The notes: generated from the sequence alone by a model not told the origin. A stretch of DNA of 64,000 nt from JADLCB01 sp964398315 (GCA_964398315.1 CAYNMV010000005.1:1-64000), one strand, 5' to 3'. Numbered from the stretch's first letter, positions 52,849 through 61,317 are shown. Numbers and translations are program-made.

Positions 52849-54755
52849 TACTCGCCACGGGCGAAATACTCTTCTTCGAGCTGCTCCAGTTTACTTGTCA
52901 GTGCATCATATTCGGCCTTCAGTGCCCTGGCCTGCGCGGGGTCTTTCATTAATTCTGATCCGAAAGCCATTTGCGCTTCGGCGATGGCGATCTCGGTTTC
53001 GGTGATCTGGTTTTCCAATTGCTCCAGCGACAGCCGGCCAAAGGGGCGGGCGTAGGGGTTGTCCTTGCGCCTGGCAGCGGGCGGGGCAGGTGACGCGGCG
53101 GGCTTGGCGCGGGTGGTGGACTTGTTCGCCTGATTCGCCTCGACAGCCTGCGCCTGCTGGCGGCGATGCCAGTCTTCGTAGCGGCCGAGAAAGTCGATCA
53201 GCTTCGGCGGTTGCAGCACCAGCAGCCGGTCGGCCATGCGATTGAGGAAGTAACGGTCATGGCTGACACACAGGATGGTGCCGGCGAAGCTTTTCAGCGT
53301 GTTCTCCAGCGCTTCGGCCGAGGGGATATCCAGGTGATTGGTCGGCTCGTCCAGCAGCAGCATGTTGGGCTGATCCAGCAGCAACTGCGCCAGCCTGACC
53401 CGCGCCCGCTCGCCGCCGGAGAGCAGATGGATCGGTTTGTAAATGTCCTCCCCGCGGAACAGCAGCATGGCCAGCACGTCGCGCACCGCCTGCTCAGTGG
53501 CATCGCGATCGGCCATGGCTTCCTCAAATACCGTGCTGTCGGGATCGAGATCGCCGAGTCGCTGATCGTAGTAGCCCACCCTGAGATTCGCTCCCCAGCG
53601 GATGTCGCCGCCATCGGCATCCCGCCGGCCGAGCAGCACCTCCAGCAGTGTCGTCTTGCCCGAGCCGTTGGGGCCGATGATGCCAACCCGCTCGCCGCGG
53701 GTGAGATTGAACTTCACGCCCTGCCACAGCGCCCGGCCATCGTAGCTTTTTGACAGTTCCCTGACCTGGAGCACCTGGTCGCCGGCGCGCTGATCGGTAT
53801 TAATCGAAAGGCGGATATGCCGGCCGCTGTCCACCGCCTGGATGATCTGGTCGCTGGCCAGCAGGCGATTGAGGCGCTTTTCCCGCCCCTTGGCTTCGCG
53901 GGCGCGCTGGCCGGCACCGAAACGGCGGATGAACTCCTTCTGCTTCTCGATGTCGGCCTGTTGCTGCTCGTAGGCACGCTGCTGGCTCAGTTCCTGCACC
54001 TCGCGCTGTTCGATGAAGGCCGAGTAGTTACCGGGATAGCTCTTGAGGATACCGCGCGTGAGCCAGACGATGCGCGTGGCCAGGCGATCCAGCAGGTAGC
54101 GGTCGTGGCTGATGAGGATCACCGCACCATCGAAGTCGAGCAGGTAATTCTCCAGCCACTCGATTGCGGCTAGGTCCAGGTGGTTGGTTGGCTCATCCAG
54201 CAGCAGCAGGTCCGGTTCGGCGATGAGGATTTTCGCCAGTGCCAGCCGTGAGCGCTGCCCGCCGGAGAGGGTGGAGACGTTCTGCTGCCATACTTCCTGT
54301 CCCAGCCCCACACCGTGCAGCGTCGCCTCCAGCCGGTGCCGCCAGGCGTACCCGCCGGCCAGGTCAAAATCATGCTGCACCTGCTGGTAGCGCTTGAGCG
54401 TGCGCTCCAGGGCATCCCCATCCTGCTCGGCCATCGCGTGTTCCAGCTCGCGCAGACGGTGCGAGAGGGCATGCAGCTCGGCGAACGCCTCCTCGGCCTC
54501 GTCAATGACGGTATTGTCATGGTCGAAGACCGGGTCCTGGTGCAGGTAGCCGACCCGCACGTTGCGCCCGATGGAGACCACGCCGGCATCGGGCGCAATC
54601 TGGCCGACCAGGGTGCGGAAGAGGGTGCTCTTGCCGGCGCCATTGTCGCCGATCAGGCCCACGCGCTCGCCGCGGTCAATCTGGAACGACAGGCGGTTGA
54701 AAATCGTCCGCGGTCCAAACGTCTTCTCGATGTTGTCCAACGTTGCTAACGCCAC
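52848..54755 (-). CDS. ABC-F family ATPase (Uup/EttA-like)
   Basis: The 635-residue protein has two ABC domains: Walker A GDNGAGKSTLFRTL and GPNGSGKTTLLEVL, signatures LSGGQRSRLALAKIL and LSGGERARVRLAQLL, Walker B LLLLDEPTNHLDLAAIEW and LLLDEPTNHLDIPSAEAL. The inter-domain linker is helical (about 240-320). The C-terminal coiled coil (about 560-635) is typical of Uup. ABC-F proteins bind the ribosomal E site. A GTG start at 54755 fits (ALATLDNIEKTFG). A promoter is placed so the transcript would begin at the start codon. Confidence 0.93.
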   Translation of the reverse strand: MALATLDNIEKTFGPRTIFNRLSFQIDRGERVGLIGDNGAGKSTLFRTLVGQIAPDAGVVSIGRNVRVGYLHQDPVFDHDNTVIDEAEEAFAELHALSHRLRELEHAMAEQDGDALERTLKRYQQVQHDFDLAGGYAWRHRLEATLHGVGLGQEVWQQNVSTLSGGQRSRLALAKILIAEPDLLLLDEPTNHLDLAAIEWLENYLLDFDGAVILISHDRYLLDRLATRIVWLTRGILKSYPGNYSAFIEQREVQELSQQRAYEQQQADIEKQKEFIRRFGAGQRAREAKGREKRLNRLLASDQIIQAVDSGRHIRLSINTDQRAGDQVLQVRELSKSYDGRALWQGVKFNLTRGERVGIIGPNGSGKTTLLEVLLGRRDADGGDIRWGANLRVGYYDQRLGDLDPDSTVFEEAMADRDATEQAVRDVLAMLLFRGEDIYKPIHLLSGGERARVRLAQLLLDQPNMLLLDEPTNHLDIPSAEALENTLKSFAGTILCVSHDRYFLNRMADRLLVLQPPKLIDFLGRYEDWHRRQQAQAVEANQANKSTTRAKPAASPAPPAARRKDNPYARPFGRLSLEQLENQITETEIAIAEAQMAFGSELMKDPAQARALKAEYDALTSKLEQLEEEYFARGE

Positions 54756-54761
54756 GTTACG

Positions 54762-54790
54762 GTTATAGAAGACCGGCGGCCAAAGGTAAA
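54762..54790 (-). promoter_or_regulatory. promoter of the ABC-F gene, probably leaderless
   Basis: On the minus strand, -35 TTTACC (54790-54785), a 17-bp spacer and -10 TATAAC (54767-54762) come just before the GTG start. Only 6 bases separate the -10 from that start at 54755. Confidence 0.55.
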
Positions 54791-54826
54791 AGGGTGTGCG
54801 GTGATGCACTTGAAGTATGCGATGGC

Positions 54827-54855
54827 GCACACGAAGCGGCCGCCGGCCCTACAAT
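54827..54855 (+). promoter_or_regulatory. promoter of the alpha/beta hydrolase gene, probably leaderless
   Basis: The -10 TACAAT (54850-54855) lies 9 bases before the ATG at 54865. GCACAC stands 17 bases upstream, the same arrangement as before nadC. Confidence 0.45.
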
Positions 54856-54864
54856 GGCAGCGCG

Positions 54865-55704
54865 ATGGCATCAGCACATTACCAATCCCGCAGCGGCTAT
54901 CTGCACTATGACAGGCGCGGCCTCGGCCCGCCGCTGGTGCTGGTGCATGGCATCTACATCGGCGCTTCGCATCAGGAGTATCGTCACAACATCGCTGCCC
55001 TGCAGCAGCACTTTACGGTCTACGCTGTCGACCTGCTGGGGTTCGGCGACAGCGATTCGCCCCGCCTCACCCACTCGGCTGAACTGCATCAGCACCTGTT
55101 GCGGGATTTTATCGTCGATGAGATCGGCGGCCCGGCACATGTGGTGGCCAGCGGCATAAGCTGTGGCATCGCCGTGCGTCTGGGGGTGTATGATGAACCG
55201 CTGCTCAACCGCCTGGTGTTGGTCTGCCCGGTGCAGAAAAGCGAGATCCGCGAGCAGCCGGCCTTCAGCGACCGGGTGAACCAGTTTGTTCTCGGCACGC
55301 TCTCGGCCGGCATCGGTCTCTACGAAACCGCCAGCAGTCCGGCCGCCCTCCAGGCGTTCCTGCGTGACTGCTACCATGATTACCGCCTGGCTACCCCCGA
55401 GCGCATCGAGCACCTGCACCGCGAGTCACAGCGCCCCGGCTCGATGTTCCCCTATATCAGCCTGATTAATGGATTTTTCGATGTCGATACCTTGCGATGG
55501 CTGCGGCATGTGCGCTCGCCCACCCTGGTGATCTGGGGCGCGGATCTGGGCGCGCCGCCGGCGGAGCGCACTGACCCACCGGCACCAGAGCTGGGCGGCA
55601 GGGATCTGAAAGTTATCGAAAAAACGCGCCATTGGCCTCACGATGAGCGCTCGGCGGAGGTCAACGCGCTGCTCATCGACTTCCTCACCCGCTCCGACGG
55701 GTGA
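54865..55704 (+). CDS. alpha/beta hydrolase
   Basis: The 279-residue protein has oxyanion-hole segment VLVHGIYIGASHQ, VYAVDLLGFGDSDSP, nucleophile-elbow region VVASGISCGIAVRLG and a C-terminal His (KTRHWPHDE). The elbow reads G-I-S-C-G, keeping a Ser in the G-x-S-x-G position. The acid residue is probably in the LVIWGADLG region. The substrate is unknown. The ATG at 54865 is set by the upstream -10 element; the frame is open from 54817. It is divergent from the ABC-F gene with only about 110 bp between starts. Confidence 0.88.
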   Translation: MASAHYQSRSGYLHYDRRGLGPPLVLVHGIYIGASHQEYRHNIAALQQHFTVYAVDLLGFGDSDSPRLTHSAELHQHLLRDFIVDEIGGPAHVVASGISCGIAVRLGVYDEPLLNRLVLVCPVQKSEIREQPAFSDRVNQFVLGTLSAGIGLYETASSPAALQAFLRDCYHDYRLATPERIEHLHRESQRPGSMFPYISLINGFFDVDTLRWLRHVRSPTLVIWGADLGAPPAERTDPPAPELGGRDLKVIEKTRHWPHDERSAEVNALLIDFLTRSDG

Positions 55705-55818
55705 GGCACTGGCGGGTTGGTAAGTCAGCGTTGCAGCCATGAGCCGGGCAGGCGATGGCTGGCTACCTCTGCTCGAGCCACGATCCATTTCACCGGATCT
55801 CATCCGCACGGGCGCTGA

Positions 55819-56721
55819 TCAGGCAATCACGCCGATCAGAGCGGCCATTCGTCCGGTGATGCCCTGGTCGCGGCGATGGGAGAAGAACTCATCGCGGTCG
55901 TTGAAGGTGCAGCGATCGGTTGTGTCGATGTGGGATTCGGGCACGCCGGCGGCAATGAGCTGGCGACGAACCGCCTCGCGCAGATCGACCCGACCCTTGC
56001 CATCAGCGCAGCGGCGAATGGGGGCGGGATCAAACAGCCGCTCAAACGCCGTCAGCACCTCCTCGCCGACCTCGAAGGCATCGAATCCGATGCATGGCCC
56101 GATGGCGACAACCACATCGGCCGCACCGTCCCCCTTGCCATTGGCGGTACCCGCGTCGGGCACCTTGCCGTTCACAGGCGTGCCGTTCACAGGCGTGCCG
56201 TCCGCAGAGGTGCCGTCCGCAGGACGGCTATTGTCGAGGTGCAGCAGCCGCCTGACCGCCAGCGGCACAATACCCGCGACCACCCCGCGCCAGCCGGCAT
56301 GCACCGCGGCCACACGGCGGCCATCGCGCGTGGCCAGCAACACCGGTACACAGTCGGCGATGCGCACCGACGCCATCACCGCCGGATCATCGGTCACGAT
56401 CGCATCCGCCCTGGTGTGTACGCTGAATGGCTGGCCGGCCGGGGCATCGGCGATGATCGCGCCATGTACCTGGTGTACCCGCAGCAGCGTCCGGCTGCCG
56501 ACACCGATCGCCCCCTGGAGCCGGGCATAGTTGGCCCAGATGTGCTCGTAGTCATCCTGGATGGCACACCCATTGGGGTTGCCCAGGTTCATCGAGTCAA
56601 ACGGTGCTGCGCTCATCCCGCCCAGCCGGGTGCTGAACGCGTGCGGCACGCCGATCGCGTGCAGCCCGGGCGAGCGGTAGTAGACGATTCCATCCGGGGT
56701 TTCGATCCGCTCGAGCATCAT
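55819..56721 (-). CDS. pgeF: peptidoglycan editing factor PgeF / laccase-domain protein (YfiH family) with repeat insert
   Basis: The 300-residue protein has the YfiH fold: FSTRLGGMSAAPFDSMNLG, RVHQVHG, RADAIVTDDP, IADCVPVLLA (C124), AAVHAGWRG (H141) and AIGPCIGFDAFEVG, with zinc-binding His/Cys conserved. Members have been described as adenosine/purine phosphorylases and, in enteric bacteria, as editors of muropeptide precursors. Residues 163-199 are an extra loop (PADGTSADGTPVNGTPVNG) encoded by four 15-bp repeats. The loop lies between the two conserved metal segments and is probably exposed. Confidence 0.92.
   Translation of the reverse strand: MMLERIETPDGIVYYRSPGLHAIGVPHAFSTRLGGMSAAPFDSMNLGNPNGCAIQDDYEHIWANYARLQGAIGVGSRTLLRVHQVHGAIIADAPAGQPFSVHTRADAIVTDDPAVMASVRIADCVPVLLATRDGRRVAAVHAGWRGVVAGIVPLAVRRLLHLDNSRPADGTSADGTPVNGTPVNGKVPDAGTANGKGDGAADVVVAIGPCIGFDAFEVGEEVLTAFERLFDPAPIRRCADGKGRVDLREAVRRQLIAAGVPESHIDTTDRCTFNDRDEFFSHRRDQGITGRMAALIGVIA
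56166..56225. repeat. four 15-bp tandem repeats within pgeF
   Basis: Units at 56166, 56181, 56196 and 56211 (plus-strand TGCCGTTCACAGGCG twice, then TGCCGTCCGCAGAGG and TGCCGTCCGCAGGAC). On the coding strand they read CCTGYGGACGGCACG-like units encoding P-A/V-D/N-G-T. Confidence 0.85.
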
Positions 56722-56836
56722 CCGTGAGCTCCTTCAGAAATCGGGGTGGCACTGACGGGGTCCGGCCCCGGCGCGTTCAGCACGCGCCCGTGACGATCCA
56801 CGCCTCACTGGCATTGAGGGGCTTGCCGCGTCCGGG

Positions 56837-56914
56837 GGTACACGAAGACACGAGGGCACAAGAATCGCGAAAGGTGCAGCCGCCTTTATCGTGTACTTCG
56901 TGCCTTCGTGTACC
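56837..56914. repeat. inverted repeat with reiterated words (pgeF/argJ spacer)
   Basis: The outer 17 bases of each arm (56837-56853 and 56898-56914) pair with one mismatch. Words CACGAAG and CTTCGTG are repeated within the arms. It lies between two minus-strand genes. Confidence 0.7.
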
Positions 56915-56933
56915 TTATCACAGCCGTTCCGCC

Positions 56934-58160
56934 TTACGTATGATAATCGGCGTTGATGCGGATGTAGTCGCGCGACAGGTCGCACGTCCACACCGTGGCA
57001 GTGCCCTTGCCCAGGTTGCAGGCCAGTTCGGCAACCACCTCTGGAGCAGCCAGCGACTGGCTGACCCGCGCAGCATCAAATGGCAGCGGCCGACCGCGGT
57101 GGAAGACACGCGTACCCTGGAGCGTGAGCGTTGCCTTGTCGGGATCGAATGCCACGCCGCACAACCCCGCGGCCGAGACAATTCGCCCCCAGTTCGGATC
57201 ATTGCCGTGCATGGCGCACTTGACCAGCGGCGAGTTGGCGATGGCACGCGCCATCGTCGCCGCGGCCGCAGTGCTGTCAGCGCCTCTGACGATGATCTTC
57301 ACCACCTTGGTCGCCCCCTCACCATCTTTGGCGATCTGGTAGGCCAGCGCCTGGCAGACGTCTTCCAGCGCGGCGAGGAACTTTCTCGTATGCGCGGCGG
57401 AGACGATTTTCGCCCCGCTCAGGCCCGAGGCCAGGATGCAGGCGGTGTCGTTGGTGCTGGTGTGGTCATCCACCGTCACGGCGTTGAAACTGCGATCCGC
57501 CGCGGGAGCGAGCAGCCTCCGCAGGGCCGCCGGCGAGATCGCCGCATCGGTGGTGAGGTAGGCCAGCATGGTCGCGTGCAGCGGGCGGTCCTCCTTGCCG
57601 GGCAGGACCATGCGCGGGCCGATCATGCCGCTGCCCTTGCAGACGCCGGCCAACGTCACCACCTCCCGCCCGATTTTCACCTGCGTGGCCGCGGTCTTGC
57701 GCACCAGGTCCGTGGTGAGGATGGCATCGGCGAAACGCAGGGCGTGTTCCGCGCTCTGACCCAGGTCTTCACCGGCCGCGCGAATGCCGCGCTCCAGCTT
57801 CTCCATGGGCATCAAGTGCCCGATGATGCCAGTGGACGAGGGAAGGATCTGCTCCGCTTGGCAGCCGATCACCTCGGCCGCCAGTTGGCACATCCGCCGG
57901 GCATCCTGCTCACCCTGCCTGCCCGTGCAGGCATTGGCGTTGCCGGCATTGACCACCACGCCGCGCAGCTTGCCGCCGGCGATGTGCTCGCGGCCGATTT
58001 TCACCGGCGCAGCGCACACCTTGTTGGTTGTGAATACCGCCGCTGCCGTCGCCGGGCGCTCACAGACGAGCAGGCCGACATCCAGCTTCTTGCGCTTGAT
58101 CCCGGCATGTACAGCGCCGGCCCGAAAACCCTTGGGACTAAGCAGGTGGAGCGAGGCCAT
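56934..58160 (-). CDS. argJ: bifunctional glutamate N-acetyltransferase/amino-acid acetyltransferase ArgJ
   Basis: The 408-residue enzyme recycles acetyl groups from acetylornithine to glutamate in arginine synthesis. Conserved parts are GFRAGAVHAGIK, FTTNKVCAAPV, VVVNAGNANACTG, STGIIGHLMPM, LAGVCKGSGMIGP, HATMLAYLTTDA (autocleavage Thr in ATML), DDHTSTNDTACILASG, KDGEGATKVVKI and HGNDPNWGRIV. An insert of about ten residues (RMVLPGKEDRPL) separates GMIGP from the catalytic Thr segment. The ATG at 58160 matches the family; the frame is open to 58235. Confidence 0.95.
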   Translation of the reverse strand: MASLHLLSPKGFRAGAVHAGIKRKKLDVGLLVCERPATAAAVFTTNKVCAAPVKIGREHIAGGKLRGVVVNAGNANACTGRQGEQDARRMCQLAAEVIGCQAEQILPSSTGIIGHLMPMEKLERGIRAAGEDLGQSAEHALRFADAILTTDLVRKTAATQVKIGREVVTLAGVCKGSGMIGPRMVLPGKEDRPLHATMLAYLTTDAAISPAALRRLLAPAADRSFNAVTVDDHTSTNDTACILASGLSGAKIVSAAHTRKFLAALEDVCQALAYQIAKDGEGATKVVKIIVRGADSTAAAATMARAIANSPLVKCAMHGNDPNWGRIVSAAGLCGVAFDPDKATLTLQGTRVFHRGRPLPFDAARVSQSLAAPEVVAELACNLGKGTATVWTCDLSRDYIRINADYHT

Positions 58161-58204
58161 CGATTCGTAAACCTTTCGTTGGACGCGGGGGGAGGGTACC
58201 GCAT

Positions 58205-58625
58205 GTGCCCGGTCCCGTCCAAGCATCGATAACACGGGGCAGGCGGAAAGTGAACGACGGAGGCCCTGCGGATGGCGAGGTGCCGTCTGCGAGACCTGCT
58301 GACGACACTCCTGCGGAGAGCACGCCTGCGGAGNNNNNNNNNNNNNNNNNNNNNNNNNNNNNNNNNNNNNNNNNNNNNNNNNNNNNNNNNNNNNNNNNNN
58401 NNNNNNNNNNNNNNNNNNNNNNNNNNNNNNNNNCCTGCGGAGAGCACGCCTGCGGAGGGCAACTCACGCACCTTGCAGTTGGAGAGGCTCGGTTCAGGAT
58501 GCGAGGTCGGCTTCACAACTCGCCTGGCCCTGGTTCCCGAAGCATTCAACGGTCTTCCGACCCTCCAACTGGAATTCGTGACCCACATTCCCAGGGTACT
58601 TGCCGAGCCAGAATCCATGGACTAG
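58205..58625 (+). CDS. possible small ORF across the assembly gap, with PAD pentapeptide repeats
   Basis: An ATG at 58205 follows GGGAGGG at a good distance. If the duplicated 24-bp flanks of the gap are merged, the frame runs 98 codons to 58625. It contains PADGE..PADDTPAESTPAEGN and then a less repetitive part (LQLERLGSGCEVGFTTRL, LPTLQLEFVTHIPRVLAEPE). No family is recognised and the codon pattern is only moderately gene-like. It is divergent from argJ. It could equally be non-coding repeat DNA. Confidence 0.22.
58265..58463 (+). repeat. 15-bp periodic array broken by the assembly gap
   Basis: Consecutive 15-base steps begin at 58265, 58280, 58295, 58310 and 58325 (consensus near CCTGCGGAGGGCACG), continuing after the gap at 58434 and 58449. 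The 24 bases on each side of the gap (58310-58333 and 58434-58457) are identical. Confidence 0.75.
58334..58433. other. assembly gap (100 N)
   Basis: This is a placeholder gap inside the 15-bp repeat array. The identical 24-bp flanks mean either overlapping contig ends or collapsed extra repeat copies. Confidence 0.95.
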
Positions 58626-58744
58626 CCCCATCGACGCCGAGAGCAGGCAAGCGGGCAATCCAGAGGATCACGAAGCGGCATGCCTGCTGCACCTCCCTCG
58701 TGTTTTGCATGGCTTTGTGGACCACCGGACGGGGCGGCGGGGGG

Positions 58745-59362
58745 TTACAACTGCTGGAGGATTGACCAGATTTCCTCGTGGATGGCCTGCACGTCCCGGT
58801 CGGCATTGACCAGGCGGAAGCGATCGGGTTCCAGCACGGCCTGGGCGTGGAAATTTTCCCGCACCATCTCGTGATATTCCAGCGGGCGCTGTTCGATGCG
58901 GTCTTTCTCTCGCTGCACGCGGGCCAGGCTCTGCTCGGCCGGCAGGTCAAGGATGATTGTCATGTCCGGCCAGTGCCCCTGGATGGCGATTTCGGCCACG
59001 GTGCGGATGTCATCGGCGGTCATGTCCTCGCCGCCGAGCTGGTAGGCCAGGGTCGAGGAGACGAAGCGGTCGGAGAGGATGACCCGCCCGGTTTCCAGGG
59101 CCGGCAGCACCATCTCGGTGATGAGCTGGGCGCGGGCGGCCATGTACAGCAGCATCTCACAGCGCATGCCCATCTCGGCATGTTCGGGATTGAGCAGGAT
59201 GGCGCGGATCTGCTCGCCGATGCGGGTGGTGCCCGGATCGCGTACCAGTGCCACCTCCAGCCCCGCGGCCACCAGGCGCTCATGCAGCAGCCGGATTTGC
59301 GTACTCTTGCCCGAGCCTTCGGTGCCGTCCAGGACGATGAATTTGCCGGAAAGATTGCGCAT
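58745..59362 (-). CDS. tmk: thymidylate kinase
   Basis: The 205-residue P-loop kinase converts dTMP to dTDP. It has P-loop FIVLDGTEGSGKSTQIRLL, the DP-type Arg segment VRDPGTTRIGEQIRAILL, MLLYMAARAQL, SDRFVSSTLAYQ and LDLPAEQSLARVQREKDRIE (lid). The length is normal. In the lid region the Arg/Lys-rich segment is short, of the type with Arg in the P-loop variant; the class is not decided. Confidence 0.95.
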   Translation of the reverse strand: MRNLSGKFIVLDGTEGSGKSTQIRLLHERLVAAGLEVALVRDPGTTRIGEQIRAILLNPEHAEMGMRCEMLLYMAARAQLITEMVLPALETGRVILSDRFVSSTLAYQLGGEDMTADDIRTVAEIAIQGHWPDMTIILDLPAEQSLARVQREKDRIEQRPLEYHEMVRENFHAQAVLEPDRFRLVNADRDVQAIHEEIWSILQQL

Positions 59363-59445
59363 AGGGTCGCGTTACGATCGGGGGCCGGCCGCCGCCGGCA
59401 GGCTCATGGCAGAAGTATAGCAGGTGCCCTGGTTCCCGTCGTCGC

Positions 59446-59473
59446 TTGACCGTGCCGGTGGCGATTCCATACT
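59446..59473 (+). promoter_or_regulatory. galK promoter giving a leaderless mRNA
   Basis: -35 TTGACC (59446-59451), a 16-bp spacer and -10 CATACT (59468-59473) are followed after 8 bases by the ATG of galK at 59482. Transcription should start at or within two bases of the start codon. Confidence 0.55.
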
Positions 59474-59481
59474 CTCCGGCC

Positions 59482-60651
59482 ATGGATGCATCCTACGAGT
59501 CGCTGAAACAGACGTTTACCCGGACCTTCGGCCAGGGGGGGCGGCTTCACGTGATCCGCTCGCCGGGGCGGGTCAATCTGATCGGCGAGCACACCGACTA
59601 CAACGATGGCTTCGTCTGCCCGATGGCGATCGAGCCGCAGGTCACGTTCATCTGCCGCGGGCGGGAGGATGGACTGGTGCGACTGGCCAGCACCGTCTTC
59701 CCCGACCAGATCGTCGAGTTCTCCATCCAGCAGGCCATCGAAAAGGGCCAGCCCACCTGGGCCAACTACGTGCGCGGGGTGGCGGCCCAGTTGAAGCGGG
59801 CCGGCATCCGGCTGACCGGCATGGATGTGCAGCTCAGCAACACGCTGCCGGTCGGCGGGGGGTTGTCCAGCAGCGCAGCGATCGAGGTGGGGACCGCGCT
59901 GTGCTTCCTGACCCTCGCCGGGCTGGAGATGGATGTGTCCCGGCTGGCGCTGCTGTGCCAGAAGGCCGAGCACGAATTTGCCGACGTGCCGTGCGGCATC
60001 ATGGACCAGATGATCGTCAGCAGCGCCAAGCAGGGGCATGCAACCCTGTACGACTGCCGGACCGGGCACAAGACCTATGTCCCGCTGGATCCGGCCGAAC
60101 TGCGCGTGGTGATCGTCAACAGCATGGTCAAGCATGAGCTGTCCGGCGGCGAATACGCCGAGCGGCGGCGGCAGTGCGAAGAAGGGGTGCGCCACTTCCA
60201 GAAGGAGAATCCCGAGGTCCAGGCGCTGCGCGATGTGACACCGCAGCAGGTGGAGGCGGCCCGCAGCGCGCTGTCCGATGTCGTTTACCGCCGCTGCCGG
60301 CACGTGGTCACCGAGAACCTGCGCGCCACCGAAGCGGCCAATGCGCTGTCGAGCAAGAATTATGAGCGGGCCGGCGAGCTGATGGTGCAGAGCCACAACA
60401 GCCTGCGCGATGATTACGAGGTGAGCGTGCCGGAGCTGGATTTCCTGGTTGAGCAGGCGATGACGGTCAAGGGCGTGTACGGCGCCCGCATGACCGGCGG
60501 CGGCTTCGGCGGCTGCGTCGTCGCACTCGTGCAGCCGCGCAGCGTCGAGGCGCTGACAGCGCTGCTCAATCGTGAGTACGAGGCAAAGTTCGGCAAGCAG
60601 CCCAGCGCCTTCATCACCACCGCCACCGCCGGCGCCAGTGTCGTCGAATGA
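59482..60651 (+). CDS. galK: galactokinase
   Basis: The 389-residue GHMP kinase phosphorylates galactose in the Leloir pathway. It shows the galactokinase signature SPGRVNLIGEHTDYNDGFVCP, ATP-binding LPVGGGLSSSAAIEVG, catalytic Asp region CGIMDQMI and MTGGGFGGCVVAL. The start at 59482 is chosen because the frame further upstream (from 59446) contains the promoter. No other gal gene is adjacent. Confidence 0.95.
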   Translation: MDASYESLKQTFTRTFGQGGRLHVIRSPGRVNLIGEHTDYNDGFVCPMAIEPQVTFICRGREDGLVRLASTVFPDQIVEFSIQQAIEKGQPTWANYVRGVAAQLKRAGIRLTGMDVQLSNTLPVGGGLSSSAAIEVGTALCFLTLAGLEMDVSRLALLCQKAEHEFADVPCGIMDQMIVSSAKQGHATLYDCRTGHKTYVPLDPAELRVVIVNSMVKHELSGGEYAERRRQCEEGVRHFQKENPEVQALRDVTPQQVEAARSALSDVVYRRCRHVVTENLRATEAANALSSKNYERAGELMVQSHNSLRDDYEVSVPELDFLVEQAMTVKGVYGARMTGGGFGGCVVALVQPRSVEALTALLNREYEAKFGKQPSAFITTATAGASVVE

Positions 60652-60690
60652 TCACACCGGCGCTGCGCACATGCCAGTGCCCAGCTCCCG

Positions 60691-60730
60691 CCAGCGCCCC
60701 GCTTACACCAGCGCCCCGCTTACACCAGCG
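60691..60730. repeat. 17-bp tandem duplication across a stop codon
   Basis: Two exact copies of CCAGCGCCCCGCTTACA (60691-60707, 60708-60724) are followed by CCAGCG. The second copy includes the stop codon of the minus-strand gene at 60720. Confidence 0.85.
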
Positions 60731-61283
60731 TGGCCCGCACTTCAAAGAGGCGATCGGGATGGAAGCGGTGCTCGAGGTGGACCTTGCCGCCCAGGGCGCC
60801 GGTGAGGGCATCGCCCAGGAGAGAGCGGATTGCCTCGAATGCCTCGGGGGTGTTGGCTGCCCGCAGGCGATCATGCAGGCGCAGCGTCAGGCCGCTGCGA
60901 TTGAGCTTCACCCTGCCGGCCAGTTCCGGCTCGGCTTCGAGCAGGTCGGCCAGCTCCAGGGTGTAACCGACGATCTGCCCGAGGCGCTTGGCGAAGCTCT
61001 GGCCGATCGGCTGCTTGCGGACATACAGCAGCCCGCGCCGGCCGTCGGTTTCATCGATCGAGAGATTCGCCTCGTGCGCGATGAGCAGCACGCCGGGACC
61101 ATTCACGACATGCTTGTAATTGGCCACATCGATCAGCAGGTGGTCATGCAGCGCCTGCCGCTGGATCCAGTGGTGGAACACGGGCACGAACGTGTCCAGT
61201 CCGATCTCCTGCCCGGCGGCGAAGTCGAGCTTCACGGAGAGCTTCTGGGTCTCAAGGATGGGCAGGGTTTGTTCGGTGATCAT
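60720..61283 (-). CDS. conserved-looking protein of unknown function downstream of sulfite/nitrite reductase
   Basis: The product has 187 residues. It is soluble, mixed alpha/beta, and without Cys motifs. Notable stretches are LDTFVPVFHHWIQRQALHDHLLIDVANYKHVVNGPGVLLI (split here for reference into two parts around residues 30-65), LLYVRKQPIGQSFAKRL and GGKVHLEHRFHPDRLFEVRA. I recognise no named family. It lies 105 bp downstream of the reductase on the same strand and is probably co-transcribed with it, which suggests a role linked to that enzyme. The ATG at 61283 is preferred; the longer frame to 61361 runs into the intergenic repeat. Confidence 0.7.
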   Translation of the reverse strand: MITEQTLPILETQKLSVKLDFAAGQEIGLDTFVPVFHHWIQRQALHDHLLIDVANYKHVVNGPGVLLIAHEANLSIDETDGRRGLLYVRKQPIGQSFAKRLGQIVGYTLELADLLEAEPELAGRVKLNRSGLTLRLHDRLRAANTPEAFEAIRSLLGDALTGALGGKVHLEHRFHPDRLFEVRATLV

Positions 61284-61317
61284 GGTTGTCTTTGCTCTGA
61301 GGTGATTGCGCTCTGGT

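Noticed and set aside
56724..58232. A 502-codon plus-strand frame opposite argJ
   Set aside because: Shadow of argJ; every ArgJ motif is on the minus strand.
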